Shown here: piece after piece, positions 1 to 8,734 of the stretch
Position numbering within the stretch: position 1 is the first letter of the stretch
Layout of the letters: every line of letters starts with the position of its first letter
NCBI GenBank assembly: GCA_014859445.1
Contig: JACUUC010000003.1
Location: 87,753 to 151,752, forward strand
From: Bacterioplanes sp.
GTDB lineage: Bacteria > Pseudomonadota > Gammaproteobacteria > Pseudomonadales > Oceanobacteraceae
Length of the DNA stretch: 64,000 nt
Direction of reading: 5' to 3'
The notes under the pieces: model-generated
The model's database searches: none
Told to the model about the DNA's origin: nothing
What the model saw: the letters and a program-made list of their open reading frames with translations, nothing else
Program-made: the position numbers and the translations under genes

Positions 1-741
1 CTGATCGCGAAAATACTCCGCCACCGCCGTGCAATACATGGCGGCACGTAAACGCATTAACGGAGAGTCATCAGCGGGCGAAGCAACCACCACCGCACGC
101 TTCAATCCTTCTTCGCCTAGAATTTCATCAATGAACTCTTTAACTTCTCGACCCCGCTCGCCAATCAGACCCACCACCACCACATCGGCCGTGGTAAAAC
201 GCGTCATCATGCCGAGCAACACGCTTTTACCCACCCCAGAACCGGCAAACAAACCGATGCGCTGCCCTCGCCCCACCGTCAACATGGCGTTAATCGCTTT
301 GATGCCCACATCCAGTGGCTCGCGAATGGGCATGCGGTGTAATGGATTGATATAACGTCCTTGTAGCTGACCTTCTTGAGCTCCGTGCAAGGGGCCGAAA
401 CGATCCAAAGGACGACCGGTACCATCCACCACGCGTCCCAATAAGGCATTGCCAACGGGCACATGAGCCGAACCACTCAGCGGCCAAACGCGCGCACCGC
501 CTTGCAAACCATCCACCTGTTCAATGGGCATCAAAAAAATTCGGTGTTGATCAAAACCCACCACTTCGGCTTCAACGTCATCAGCGCCTTGCCGTTCCAC
601 CAAGCAACGATCCCCGACTTTGACATTTAACCCAACGGCTTCCAGCGTGAGCCCCACCATACGCACCAGTGTGCCTGCTACTCGCGGATGATAGGCAGGC
701 AAGGAAACATCCAAATGACGTAAGCGCTCACTGAGGCTCAT
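1..741 (-). CDS. fliI: Flagellum-specific ATP synthase FliI (partial, N-terminal 247 residues)
   Basis: FliI is the hexameric ATPase of the flagellar type III export apparatus. It acts at the cytoplasmic face of the basal body and is held in check by FliH. The reading frame starts at an ATG at 741 and stays open to base 1, so the C-terminal part (usual family length about 440-480) lies outside the window. The translation begins MSLSERLRHLD and contains the F1-like beta-barrel region and then the Walker A segment LFAGSGVGKS around residues 170-180, followed by VVVGLIGERGREVKEF, which is typical of FliI/SctN ATPases. The start overlaps the end of fliH by 14 bases, consistent with translational coupling in a fliEFGHI operon. 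Identification is firm; only the missing end is unknown. Confidence 0.96.
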   Translation of the reverse strand, partial: MSLSERLRHLDVSLPAYHPRVAGTLVRMVGLTLEAVGLNVKVGDRCLVERQGADDVEAEVVGFDQHRIFLMPIEQVDGLQGGARVWPLSGSAHVPVGNALLGRVVDGTGRPLDRFGPLHGAQEGQLQGRYINPLHRMPIREPLDVGIKAINAMLTVGRGQRIGLFAGSGVGKSVLLGMMTRFTTADVVVVGLIGERGREVKEFIDEILGEEGLKRAVVVASPADDSPLMRLRAAMYCTAVAEYFRDQ

Positions 742-1882
742 GCTCACTCCTTGGTGAAGGCGTTGCTTCCTGTTCCGCATGATCCGGTTCTAACGGATCG
801 CGCTCAGAATCGCTTATTTCGGAATCACTTATTTCAGAATCATCTGCCTCGATATCATCTTGTTCGGAATCGTCTTGTTCGAAATCGTCTTCCTCGGCAT
901 CATCTTGTTCGGCATCGTGTGGTGCGGAATGGTTTTGCTCCGCATCGCTTTGCGCGGCATTGTTTTCCTTGGATCTGGCTTCCTCGGCACTGGCACGGCG
1001 CCCACACTCTGCCATTCCGTCCATGACAGCTTGTTCTTGCTCTTCGATATCGGGAAAATCCTGACAAGCCTTCAATAACATAGGTTGCAAATGGTCTAAC
1101 GCCTGTTCTAATCGTTGTCGAGACGCGTATTCAATCAAACTGTCTTCGGTTTCAACACGAACATGACCCGTGTCCAATTGCTCATCCAACAACACGTCAA
1201 CGGCTCGATGCTTAACCGAGGGCAGCTTGGTCAACAATGCGTGGTCGGCTGAGCTGACAAACACTTGCACCGCGTCTTTACCCATCGGTAACTGCTGCAA
1301 AGCATGCTCGATGTATGATTGAACACCCGCAGCACCACTTTTCAATTCGTGCTCCAATACCTGTTCGCAGGTGAAACGAATCAATTCCGACAAGACCTCG
1401 GGCAATGCCTGATCACGCTCTAGCAGTGTTCGTTGTAATTGCAATAACACGCCATTGATTTGCTGCACTTGCTGATCGACAGTGGCTTGACCCGCTTGCA
1501 AACCTTGCTGTTCACCCGCTGTGCGGCCTTCTTGCTGCCCCTGCTGATAACCTTGCTGATAGCCGTCACTTTTTCCTTGTGTTAATCCTTGCATTAAGCC
1601 TTCTTGATAGCCTTGCTGCCGACCTTCAACTAAGCCCTGCTCAAGACCCGCGTTGTATGCATCACGACGAATATTCTCTAATTCTTCCGCCGTGGGGAAT
1701 GACAACATCTCATCATTGGTTGACGCACGCACGGATTGTTCAGCAGCGGCCTGCTCCTCAGCTTCCGCACGATCACGCTCGATGGCCCATTGAGGTGTCT
1801 CCGTCCAGAATGGCAAACGCCACGGCTTGGCGGCCGTGGCTTGATCGGCAGGAATGGTATGATCGCGTTTTTTATCCGCCAT
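728..1882 (-). CDS. fliH: Flagellar assembly protein FliH with long acidic C-terminal tail
   Basis: FliH is the cytoplasmic regulator and stator-like partner of the FliI ATPase. The 384-residue product has the expected layout: an N-terminal segment containing PFWTETPQW, then a glycine/glutamine-rich stretch of GxxxG-type repeats (about residues 75-130, for example YQQGYQQGQQEG), then the conserved FliH/V-ATPase-E-like domain (about 140-275). What is odd is the last 100 residues, which are strongly acidic and hold a run of five-residue repeats of the form D-x-E-x-D/S. FliH proteins are commonly about 220-300 residues, so this tail looks like an accessory addition. It sits 8 bases after fliG and overlaps fliI by 14. 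The assignment rests on domain character and gene order. Confidence 0.93.
   Translation of the reverse strand: MADKKRDHTIPADQATAAKPWRLPFWTETPQWAIERDRAEAEEQAAAEQSVRASTNDEMLSFPTAEELENIRRDAYNAGLEQGLVEGRQQGYQEGLMQGLTQGKSDGYQQGYQQGQQEGRTAGEQQGLQAGQATVDQQVQQINGVLLQLQRTLLERDQALPEVLSELIRFTCEQVLEHELKSGAAGVQSYIEHALQQLPMGKDAVQVFVSSADHALLTKLPSVKHRAVDVLLDEQLDTGHVRVETEDSLIEYASRQRLEQALDHLQPMLLKACQDFPDIEEQEQAVMDGMAECGRRASAEEARSKENNAAQSDAEQNHSAPHDAEQDDAEEDDFEQDDSEQDDIEADDSEISDSEISDSERDPLEPDHAEQEATPSPRSEHEPQ
803..916 (-). repeat. 15-bp tandem coding repeat in fliH (acidic pentapeptides)
   Basis: These bases encode residues 323-360 of FliH as successive pentapeptides DAEQD, DAEED, DFEQD, DSEQD, DIEAD, DSEIS, DSEIS and a final DSE. 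The DNA therefore carries imperfect 15-bp tandem repeats. Such arrays commonly change copy number by slippage; whether this one does is not visible from one sequence. Confidence 0.85.
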
Positions 1883-1890
1883 ACAGACCT

Positions 1891-2922
1891 CTATACCATG
1901 GCTTCACCGCCACCTCCGAGCATGATTTCTCCAGCATCGGCCAGGCGGCGCGCAATGGTGAGAATTTCTTTCTGCGACGCTTCCACTTCGCTGACTTTAA
2001 CGGGACCTTTCGCTTCGAGATCATCACGCAACAATTCGGAGGCGCGCTTGGACATATTTTTGAAGATTTTTTCTTGCACGTTGGTATCGGCACCTTTTAA
2101 TGCCACCACCAGCAAATCGGTTGAGACTTCGCGCAGCAGTACCTGAATGCCGCGATCATCGACATCCACCAAGTTATCAAAGACAAACATCAGATCTTGA
2201 ATCTGAATGCCCAAGTCTTCATCCACTTCTTTGATTTGATCAAGCAACTCACTGGCCATGGCACTATCAACGTAGTTAACGATACTCGCCGCCACTTTAA
2301 CGCCGCCCATGGTGGTGGTTTGCGCACCGGCTTTGCCAGAAAATTGACGCTCAAGAATGTCATTAAGCTCTTTCAATGCCGCAGGCTGTACCGCTTCGAG
2401 TGAAGCCACCCGCATTAAAATATCCAGCCGCACCTTTTCATCAAAATTCGATAAGATTTCGGCCGATTGATCAGCGTCCAAATACGACACCACAATGGCT
2501 TGAATTTGCGGGTGTTCATGACGGATCAAATCCGCCACCTGACGCGATTCCATCCATTTCAACGAATCCAGACCGGTGGTATTACCACCCAATAAAATCC
2601 GGTCAATCAGCGCACCCGCTTTGTCATTCCCCAAGGCTTGGGTCAGCATGTTGCGAATATAGGCATCGGAACCCAAGCCCATGCCTGTTTGCCCGCTGAC
2701 GGCTTCGAGAAACTCAGCCACCACACCTTCCACTTGCGATTGATTCACACTGGATAGCGTGGCCATGGCCGTACCGACACGCTGAACTTCTTTTGGCCCC
2801 AGATGCTTTAGAATCTCGGCGGCGTCTTTTTCACCCAGTGCCATCAGCAAAATGGCCGCTCGATCGACACGACCTAGATTACTGAGTGCATCGACTTCGT
2901 TGGTTGGTTTTTTATCAGGCAT
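1891..2922 (-). CDS. fliG: Flagellar motor switch protein FliG
   Basis: FliG sits on the cytoplasmic face of the MS ring and is the C-ring subunit that takes torque from MotA. The 343-residue length is normal. The N-terminal part (LGRVDRAAILLMALGEKDAAEILKHL) contacts FliF; the middle has the EHPQ motif (HEHPQIQAIVVSYL, about residue 133) used for FliM contacts; the C-terminal domain contains the charged torque helix region (VDDRGIQVLLREVSTDLLVVALKGA). The ATG at 2922 overlaps the end of fliF by 8 bases, indicating coupling. All expected regions are present, with nothing unusual. Confidence 0.97.
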   Translation of the reverse strand: MPDKKPTNEVDALSNLGRVDRAAILLMALGEKDAAEILKHLGPKEVQRVGTAMATLSSVNQSQVEGVVAEFLEAVSGQTGMGLGSDAYIRNMLTQALGNDKAGALIDRILLGGNTTGLDSLKWMESRQVADLIRHEHPQIQAIVVSYLDADQSAEILSNFDEKVRLDILMRVASLEAVQPAALKELNDILERQFSGKAGAQTTTMGGVKVAASIVNYVDSAMASELLDQIKEVDEDLGIQIQDLMFVFDNLVDVDDRGIQVLLREVSTDLLVVALKGADTNVQEKIFKNMSKRASELLRDDLEAKGPVKVSEVEASQKEILTIARRLADAGEIMLGGGGEAMV

Positions 2923-4615
2923 CGGCTTCGTTAACCCACTTAATCATGGTTTGTGCCACACGGGCTGGATCCTCGGCAATTAAGCTCTTCAACGCATCCA
3001 ACTGACGTTCGTAGCTTTCGGAAGCACCGGGCAATAGGAAATCATCCATCCCTTCCAGAGTGACACGATCGTCATCCAAGCCTGCTTCGGCATCTTCCAA
3101 GTCATCCAGAATATTAGCACTTTCTTGTCGACCACGGTTGGCAATACTTTTGATGGTTGGACGAATGACACCAAATATCAAGATTAAGATAAAGAGTCCA
3201 GCCAGCACTTGACGAACAATGTCCCAGAACCAGGGCTGCGTCCAGAAACCTGGATCGCCCAAGCTCAGTTCGGTCTCTCCCATAAAGGAAGAGTTAATGA
3301 CAGACACACTGTCACCCCGAGCGGCATTGAATCCCACCGAGTTTTGTACCAACAGCTGCAAACGCTGCAAGTCGGCTTCTTGCCAAGGCACCAACGTTAC
3401 TTGACCATCCGCATTCACTTGACGGCGATCATTCACCACCACGGCCACGGTTAAACGACGCAACCGACCGACTTGTTGCTGACGGTAGCTTAACGTGCGG
3501 TCTACTTCGTAGTTGCGTGTTGCCTCTGACCGACGATTGCCCGTATTGCCCCCACCGGCACCACCCGCACCAATGGCTTGCTCAGGAGCGATGGGATCGG
3601 CAGGAGGCTGATTGGCCAACGCGCCTGGAATACCACCATTGATGTTTTGCATGTTTTCTTCGTTAAGCACTTGTTCACTGCGCAAAGCAATCAAATCTGG
3701 ATTGAAAAACTCTTCCGTTTGCTCAACCACGGTGAAATCCACATCGGCTGACACTTCCGCTTTGAAATTATTACCACCTAAGACTGGCAATAATATGTTA
3801 TTGACGGCCGCTCGAACGGAATCTTCCACTCGTGACGTGTATTCCAACTGTTTATTTGCTAACACGTCCTTAGATGGCGCTTCAATCTTTGACAACAAAT
3901 TGCCATGTTGATCAACAATCGACACATCTTCGCGCTTCATGTCGCTGACACTGGAAGCCACCAAATTCACCACGGCCTCAACTTGATCGGGGGTCAGCTG
4001 ACGACCCGCAAATAACTCCACAAAGACAGACGCTCTGGGGTTTCGCTGATCGCGAACAAAAACAGACGCTTTGGGTAACGCTAAATGAACACGAGCATTA
4101 CGCACACTGTTCACGCTGGCAATGGTTCGAGCCAGCTCACCTTCTAAGCCCCGACGATAACGCGCATTCTCAATAAACTGACTGGTACCCAAGCTACTGT
4201 CTTGATCTAATACCTCCATGCCCACTGTTTTATCGGTAATCAAACTGGCGGCAGCCAAGCGCATTCTGGCCTTGTGCAAGTCGCCTGCGCGCACCATCAA
4301 AATCTGCGAGGCGGGTTCAATTTGAAACTGGATTTTTTCCCGTTGCAGGATTTCAATAATGTCCTGCACATTATGGTCTTGCAAACGGTATATCAATGGC
4401 TTGTAGTTCGGCTCCTGCGACCAAATCATGAGTGCAATGGCCAAGGCAATGATCAACGCAATGCCCCCAATTACCGAAATTTGACGGACAATATTCAGGC
4501 GATTGAAACCCGCCAATACGGGATGAATCGACGCATCGGCATTATCCATACTGGACGAGCGATTGGTCTCACCCAACTCGTTCACATTAGCCGTTTGTGC
4601 AGGTACGTTTTCCAT
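2915..4615 (-). CDS. fliF: Flagellar MS-ring protein FliF
   Basis: FliF forms the membrane MS ring, the first structure of the basal body. The 566-residue product has an N-terminal transmembrane helix (VIGGIALIIALAIALMIW, about residues 48-65), the periplasmic ring-building motifs (a YscJ-like domain with QRENARV-type surroundings, seen as NSVRNARVHLALPKASVFV), a low-complexity Gly/Asn region (about 340-360), a second transmembrane helix (QVLAGLFILILIFGVI, about 460-480) and a short acidic cytoplasmic tail ending APARVAQ-like to bind FliG (seen as EDPARVAQTMIKWV). It follows fliE by 11 bases and overlaps fliG by 8. The length is typical for the family. Confidence 0.97.
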   Translation of the reverse strand: MENVPAQTANVNELGETNRSSSMDNADASIHPVLAGFNRLNIVRQISVIGGIALIIALAIALMIWSQEPNYKPLIYRLQDHNVQDIIEILQREKIQFQIEPASQILMVRAGDLHKARMRLAAASLITDKTVGMEVLDQDSSLGTSQFIENARYRRGLEGELARTIASVNSVRNARVHLALPKASVFVRDQRNPRASVFVELFAGRQLTPDQVEAVVNLVASSVSDMKREDVSIVDQHGNLLSKIEAPSKDVLANKQLEYTSRVEDSVRAAVNNILLPVLGGNNFKAEVSADVDFTVVEQTEEFFNPDLIALRSEQVLNEENMQNINGGIPGALANQPPADPIAPEQAIGAGGAGGGNTGNRRSEATRNYEVDRTLSYRQQQVGRLRRLTVAVVVNDRRQVNADGQVTLVPWQEADLQRLQLLVQNSVGFNAARGDSVSVINSSFMGETELSLGDPGFWTQPWFWDIVRQVLAGLFILILIFGVIRPTIKSIANRGRQESANILDDLEDAEAGLDDDRVTLEGMDDFLLPGASESYERQLDALKSLIAEDPARVAQTMIKWVNEADA

Positions 4616-4626
4616 AATTCAACCCA

Positions 4627-5028
4627 TCATACTGGCATGTTCATGACGTCTTTATAGGCTTCGACCAGTTTATTACGAACCTGAGTCATTGCCTGAAAAG
4701 ACACACTGGATTTTTGCATAGCGATCATGACTTCGGGTAAGTCGACGCTGGCATCGCCTTGTTCAAAACGCGTTGATAAATCGCTCGCCACCTTTTGGTT
4801 GCTATTCACCGTATTAATGGCATTTTGAAACATGGTTTGAAAATTGGGGATGGAAGGATCGCCTTGCGGCATAGCAACACGAGCTGTTTCAGCAACCGCT
4901 CGCGGGGCGCCAATGCCTTGCATCGGATTGACCGGCGCAGTCACTGCGTTATTTTGATTGGCACGAATTTGATCCTTCACCTGGCGCATCTGCATCAGCA
5001 CGCTGTTCACATCAACACGATTCACCAT
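4627..5028 (-). CDS. fliE: Flagellar hook-basal body complex protein FliE
   Basis: FliE is the small junction protein between the MS ring and the proximal rod and is the first substrate of the flagellar exporter. The 133-residue product has the characteristic C-terminal half with [29 protein letters not shown], which closely follows the family pattern. The ATG at 5028 has a GAGGTGATGT ribosome-binding stretch just upstream. It is the first gene of the fliEFGHI operon and has a sigma-54 promoter about 90 bases upstream. It is slightly longer than the roughly 104-residue enteric FliE because of an N-terminal linker ([14 protein letters not shown]). Confidence 0.95.
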   Translation of the reverse strand: MVNRVDVNSVLMQMRQVKDQIRANQNNAVTAPVNPMQGIGAPRAVAETARVAMPQGDPSIPNFQTMFQNAINTVNSNQKVASDLSTRFEQGDASVDLPEVMIAMQKSSVSFQAMTQVRNKLVEAYKDVMNMPV

Positions 5029-5114
5029 ACATCACCTCGTTCATCAGTCATCAGCAACAACGTTCGTTTTTTTGACGCTATTGCTGCTTTTTATTAATCC
5101 CTTATTTGACTAAT

Positions 5115-5130
5115 GCAAAGGCCTTGCCAA
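5115..5130 (-). promoter_or_regulatory. Sigma-54 promoter of the fliE operon
   Basis: On the minus strand the sequence TGGCAAGGCCTTTGCA has GG and GC elements separated by exactly 10 bases, matching the -24/-12 consensus TGGCACG-N4-TTGCW with one mismatch. It lies in the 107-bp gap between fleR and fliE and predicts a start near 5104, about 76 bases before the fliE ATG. In Pseudomonas and Vibrio, basal-body operons of this class are activated by FleR/FlrC, the gene next door. Confidence 0.88.
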
Positions 5131-5135
5131 TATTC

Positions 5136-6542
5136 TCAGTTAAATAACATGGCCTCAACATCAATGCCTTCTTCACGTAACTTCGCCATTTTGTAGCGCA
5201 ACGTGCGCGGACTGATGCCCAAGCGATCGGCGGCTTCTTTACGCGATGGCTCTTCTCGCAGTGCTCGAACAATCAACGCCACTTCACGATGACGCAAATC
5301 TTGGCCCAACTCGCCCTCGTCTCCGCCATGGGACGAACCTGAGCCAGCATGGATCGCATCGGCAGAGGCGACTCTGGTTATTGTCTGAGCAGGAATGCCA
5401 GTGTCCAGCTGTTTGTTTTTTGGAATCGCCGTCAAAATGATGTCATTCGCAAACAACTGCGGTCCAACCTGCATAATCAAGGCACGTTGCATGGTGTTAT
5501 CCAGCTCACGTACATTTCCAGGCCATGGGTGTGATAGCAATTTTTGCTCGACGTCTGGCGTCATTTGCGGGGTCGGACGCTTCATTTTTTGGGCGTGATG
5601 TGCCAGTAACCGACGTGCAAGCGGCAGAATATCGTCACGACGATCGCGCAAGGGTAACCACTGCAAAGGGAACACACTGAGGCGATAGTACAAATCTTCA
5701 CGAAATTTGCCTTCTGCCACATAATCCGCTAAATCTCGGTTGGTGGTGGCAATAATACGCACATCCAAATCAATGACTTTCTTACCGCCTAAGCGTTCAA
5801 CTTGACGTTCTTGCAGCACACGTAACAATTTGGCCTGTAGACCCAGATCCATTTCGGTGATTTCATCCAGCAATAACGTGCCACCTTCAGCCTGCTCAAA
5901 CTTACCCGGCATGGCATGATACGCGCCAGTAAATGCCCCTTTTTCATAGCCAAACAACATGGCTTCGAGCATGTTCTCAGGAATCGCTGCACAGTTAATA
6001 GCAATAAATGGCTGGTGTTTACGCACCGATTGCTGGTGAACATAACGTGCCAGGACTTCTTTACCAGTACCACTTTCACCACTGATTAACACCGTGGAAT
6101 CGGTTTGCGCGACACGCTGAGCAATTTGAAACAGTTGCTGCGATACGGCCGCTTCACACACCGGCTCGGAATCGTCTTCATGACTCTGTTCGCCCGAAAA
6201 TGGTTTTAAAATACGATCCAATTCGGACAATTCAAAGGGCTTCATAAGGTAATCATTGGCACCGCGTTGCATCGCCTTGACGGCCTGGCCCACATCCCCA
6301 TACGCCGTCATCAATACCACGGGCAACCAAGGGTGTTGCTGTTTGATCTCGGCCAACAGAGTTAAACCATCCATTTCCGGCATATTGATGTCGGATAACA
6401 CCAAGTCTAAAGTGTTGTTGTTCACCATGGATAAGCCTTCACGACCGTTGCTCGCCTCAAACACCTCATAGCCCTTCATCATCAAAGTATCGACCACGGC
6501 TTCGCGTAAGCGCAAATCATCTTCTACGACTAAAATTCTCAT
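5136..6542 (-). CDS. fleR: Flagellar sigma-54-dependent response regulator FleR/FlrC
   Basis: This is a response regulator that activates sigma-54 promoters of middle flagellar genes. The ATG at 6542 (MRILVVEDD) was chosen because it overlaps the fleS stop as ATGA; the frame stays open 25 codons further but that would run into fleS. Domains from this start are a receiver domain (1-115, acidic pocket E7/D8/D9, phosphoacceptor D51, K101), an AAA+ domain with Walker A GESGTGKE (155-162) and the sigma-54 contact loop GAFTGA (202-207), and a C-terminal Fis-type helix-turn-helix ending RKEAADRLGISPRTLRYKMAKL. At 468 residues the length is typical. It is paired with the sensor FleS and sits immediately upstream of a sigma-54-driven fliE operon, so the flagellar role is well supported. 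Confidence 0.94.
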   Translation of the reverse strand: MRILVVEDDLRLREAVVDTLMMKGYEVFEASNGREGLSMVNNNTLDLVLSDINMPEMDGLTLLAEIKQQHPWLPVVLMTAYGDVGQAVKAMQRGANDYLMKPFELSELDRILKPFSGEQSHEDDSEPVCEAAVSQQLFQIAQRVAQTDSTVLISGESGTGKEVLARYVHQQSVRKHQPFIAINCAAIPENMLEAMLFGYEKGAFTGAYHAMPGKFEQAEGGTLLLDEITEMDLGLQAKLLRVLQERQVERLGGKKVIDLDVRIIATTNRDLADYVAEGKFREDLYYRLSVFPLQWLPLRDRRDDILPLARRLLAHHAQKMKRPTPQMTPDVEQKLLSHPWPGNVRELDNTMQRALIMQVGPQLFANDIILTAIPKNKQLDTGIPAQTITRVASADAIHAGSGSSHGGDEGELGQDLRHREVALIVRALREEPSRKEAADRLGISPRTLRYKMAKLREEGIDVEAMLFN

Positions 6543-7801
6543 GCTTGCTCTCCTACGGTAGTCGCCATCGACGCGCTGGGCATTGGACGTAACGACGGTA
6601 AAATCAATTCGGCACAAACGCCCCCCATCGGGCTATCCGAGAGTGAAAATTCACCACGATGTGCTCGTGTTACGGCCTGTACGACCGCCAACCCCAAGCC
6701 CGTGCCGTTGGACTTTGTGGTATAGAATGGCTCCATCAATCGCTGCTTCACATCTGGGCTTAAGCCTGGGCCATTATCCAGCACTTGAATTTGTAATCCT
6801 TGCTGTGCGGTCTGACTGAAGCGCAAAGCAATCTCAATAGGCTGCTCACCACTCTCAAGCGCATTATTCACTAAATTCATGAGGCTGCTGATTAACGCAT
6901 CGCGATGACACGTAATGCGATGATCAGGGCAATCGTTACGCACGATTAATTGCGCTTGATACTGTGCCAACGGCACTTCCATCGCCGCCATCACGCCCTG
7001 CGCTAATTCGGCAACGGTCATCTCATCATTCAACGGAGCCTCACCACGCGCAAAGATGAGCATGTCTCGAACTTGGTTTTCCAGATGGCGTAAGCGCTCT
7101 TGTAATTTCTCGGCAAAGGGCACGCGCTGGGCTTCAGTTAGGGTAGGATTTGCCAAATGACCGGCATATAACGTAGCGGCACTCAGGGGTGTACGTATTT
7201 GATGTGCCAACGAAGCAACCATTTTGCCCATGGACGACAACCGTTCATGCTGACTTAACTGGGCCTGCAAGGCACGAGTTTGTGTCATGTCCGTTAATAA
7301 AATGAGCTGCCCACCCTCTCGCAACATCGGTGCGGTTTGCAAATTAACGCGACGACCATCCACTAATGAAATTTCATGGCCATCGTCTTGGCGCGGCTTG
7401 AAGCACTGTTGAATCAGCGTACGCCAACGCAACCCGACCAAACTGACTTGACGAGTCGGTGCCAACAACAATTGCTCAGCCGCCGGATTCGCTTGCGCCA
7501 CATAACCATTGGAATCCAACACCAACACACCCGCCGGCATAAGCTGCAACAGACTTTCCAAACGATTGGCAATGCGCTCTTTGTCCGCCAGTTCACGCAT
7601 ACGCTGTGCTGAGACGCTGGCCAATTCGCCGCTTAACTGCTCAACACGGTTTTCTAAAAACGCATACGAGTCGGTCAATTGACGCGACATTTCGTTAAAA
7701 AACGAAAAGGCTTTTTTCAACTCTCCCGCTTCCATGTGTGCAACACCCGTTCCCATTGCAGGAACGGACTGAACCGGTTGTTGTAATGCGGCATTGGCCA
7801 T
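6539..7801 (-). CDS. fleS: Flagellar sensor histidine kinase FleS/FlrB
   Basis: This is a cytoplasmic sensor kinase that phosphorylates FleR/FlrC. No transmembrane segment is visible. The 420-residue product has a coiled N-terminal region, a PAS domain (about 85-175, VLVLDSNGYVAQANPAAEQLL), a dimerisation/phosphoacceptor helix with MVASLAHQIRTPLSA (His about 200), an N box (SLMNLVNNALES) and G boxes (VLDNGPGLSP, TKSNGTGLGLAV). The start is taken at the ATG at 7801, preceded by AGAGG at proper spacing; a GTG six bases upstream overlaps that ribosome site. The stop overlaps the fleR ATG. A sigma-54 promoter sits 57 bases upstream, as for fleSR in Pseudomonas. Confidence 0.93.
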   Translation of the reverse strand: MANAALQQPVQSVPAMGTGVAHMEAGELKKAFSFFNEMSRQLTDSYAFLENRVEQLSGELASVSAQRMRELADKERIANRLESLLQLMPAGVLVLDSNGYVAQANPAAEQLLLAPTRQVSLVGLRWRTLIQQCFKPRQDDGHEISLVDGRRVNLQTAPMLREGGQLILLTDMTQTRALQAQLSQHERLSSMGKMVASLAHQIRTPLSAATLYAGHLANPTLTEAQRVPFAEKLQERLRHLENQVRDMLIFARGEAPLNDEMTVAELAQGVMAAMEVPLAQYQAQLIVRNDCPDHRITCHRDALISSLMNLVNNALESGEQPIEIALRFSQTAQQGLQIQVLDNGPGLSPDVKQRLMEPFYTTKSNGTGLGLAVVQAVTRAHRGEFSLSDSPMGGVCAELILPSLRPMPSASMATTVGEQA

Positions 7802-7857
7802 AAGCACCTCTAGTATTGCCAGAAAACTGGCTAATCAATCCACTTAATAGTGTCTAG

Positions 7858-7873
7858 AGCAATTAGCGTGCCT
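7858..7873 (-). promoter_or_regulatory. Sigma-54 promoter of fleSR
   Basis: The minus strand reads AGGCACGCTAATTGCT, with GG and GC separated by exactly 10 bases and full agreement with GGCACG-N4-TTGCW. The predicted start is near 7846, leaving about 45 bases of leader before fleS. In Pseudomonas the fleSR operon is driven by sigma-54 with FleQ. No fleQ-like gene is in the window. Confidence 0.9.
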
Positions 7874-7903
7874 ATTTTTTAACGCGGGAATCATAAAAAA
7901 GCG

Positions 7904-7932
7904 TCAAAAAAACCTTCGCAAATTACGAAGGT
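7904..7932 (-). terminator. Rho-independent terminator after the glutathione transferase pair
   Basis: The stem ACCTTCG/CGAAGGT (7 bp, 7912-7932) has a 7-base loop and is followed on the minus strand by a run of T residues. It lies downstream of the two minus-strand transferase genes and just upstream of the fleSR promoter, so it insulates the flagellar operon from read-through. Confidence 0.8.
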
Positions 7933-8053
7933 CAATTTTTGAACGGAAAACCATGAATTTTCTTTGGAATTTTGACGAAAAATCAAACGCTAGCGACGTT
8001 GACGCCATGCACTGTAACGAGCATGCACCCCGCGCACCCAGCATCGCTGCCTT

Positions 8054-8725
8054 TTATTTTTGAATGAGTTGACGACCTGCCGCTGCCACATCGTCAGGTG
8101 CTGGTCGTGCCGGTAATTGAATGCCTCGCTGCACGGCGGGACGTTGACGAACACGCTCTAACCAGACCTGCAAATGCGTCAACCCATCAATGGAAATACC
8201 CGACCAAGCATAGGTGTGCGCCCAACACCAGTTTGCGATATCGGCAATACTGTACTGACCGACACCCTCGCCCACCAGATAATCGCGCTCGGCCAAATGG
8301 TCATTGAGAACCGTCAACAAACGCCGCCCTTCGTTTTGATAGCGTTCAATCGCCGCCGGAATGGTTTCAGGAAAATAACGATAAAAGACATTGGCTTGCC
8401 CCATCATTGGCCCTAAGCCACCCATCTGGAACATCAACCACTGTGTCACTTGCGACTTTTCTTTGGCTGTTTGTCCCAACAAATGGCCAGCTTTTTCCGC
8501 CAAATAAAGCATGATGGCACCCGACTCGAATACCACAAAATCATCCGCATCGCGGTCTTTCATCACCGGAATACGACCGTTTGGGTTCATCGCCAAAAAC
8601 CAATCTTCTTTCTGCTCATTGCGACTTAAATCAATGGCATGCAAGGTATATGGCAGCGACAACTCCTCCAGTAATACGGTGATTTTCCAACCATTGGGTG
8701 TGGGCGAGGTATACAAATCAATCAT
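8054..8725 (-). CDS. Glutathione S-transferase family protein (YfcG-like)
   Basis: This is a soluble cytoplasmic thiol transferase. The 223-residue protein has an N-terminal thioredoxin-fold domain beginning MIDLYTSPTPNGWKITVLLEE, with the conserved cis-proline in NPNGRIPVMKD (about residue 53) and the glutathione gamma-glutamyl contact ESGAIMLYLA (about 68), then an all-helical C-terminal domain (about 90-205). The T-x-x-x-N-[GK]-x-K start and ESGAI resemble the Nu-class/YfcG disulfide-bond oxidoreductases, but the substrate cannot be read from sequence. It follows a second transferase gene by 9 bases, so the two are probably co-transcribed and end at the terminator near 7904. Confidence 0.9.
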   Translation of the reverse strand: MIDLYTSPTPNGWKITVLLEELSLPYTLHAIDLSRNEQKEDWFLAMNPNGRIPVMKDRDADDFVVFESGAIMLYLAEKAGHLLGQTAKEKSQVTQWLMFQMGGLGPMMGQANVFYRYFPETIPAAIERYQNEGRRLLTVLNDHLAERDYLVGEGVGQYSIADIANWCWAHTYAWSGISIDGLTHLQVWLERVRQRPAVQRGIQLPARPAPDDVAAAGRQLIQK

Positions 8726-8734
8726 ACGGACTCC

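Noticed and set aside
803..916. Possible CRISPR array or satellite from the 15-bp periodicity.
   Set aside because: The repeats are direct, lack spacers and encode in-frame pentapeptides inside fliH.
751..1026. Plus-strand frame across the fliH repeat region.
   Set aside because: It is the antisense of the D-x-E-x-D repeats of fliH; the product would be a repetitive His/Arg/Leu string with no ribosome site.
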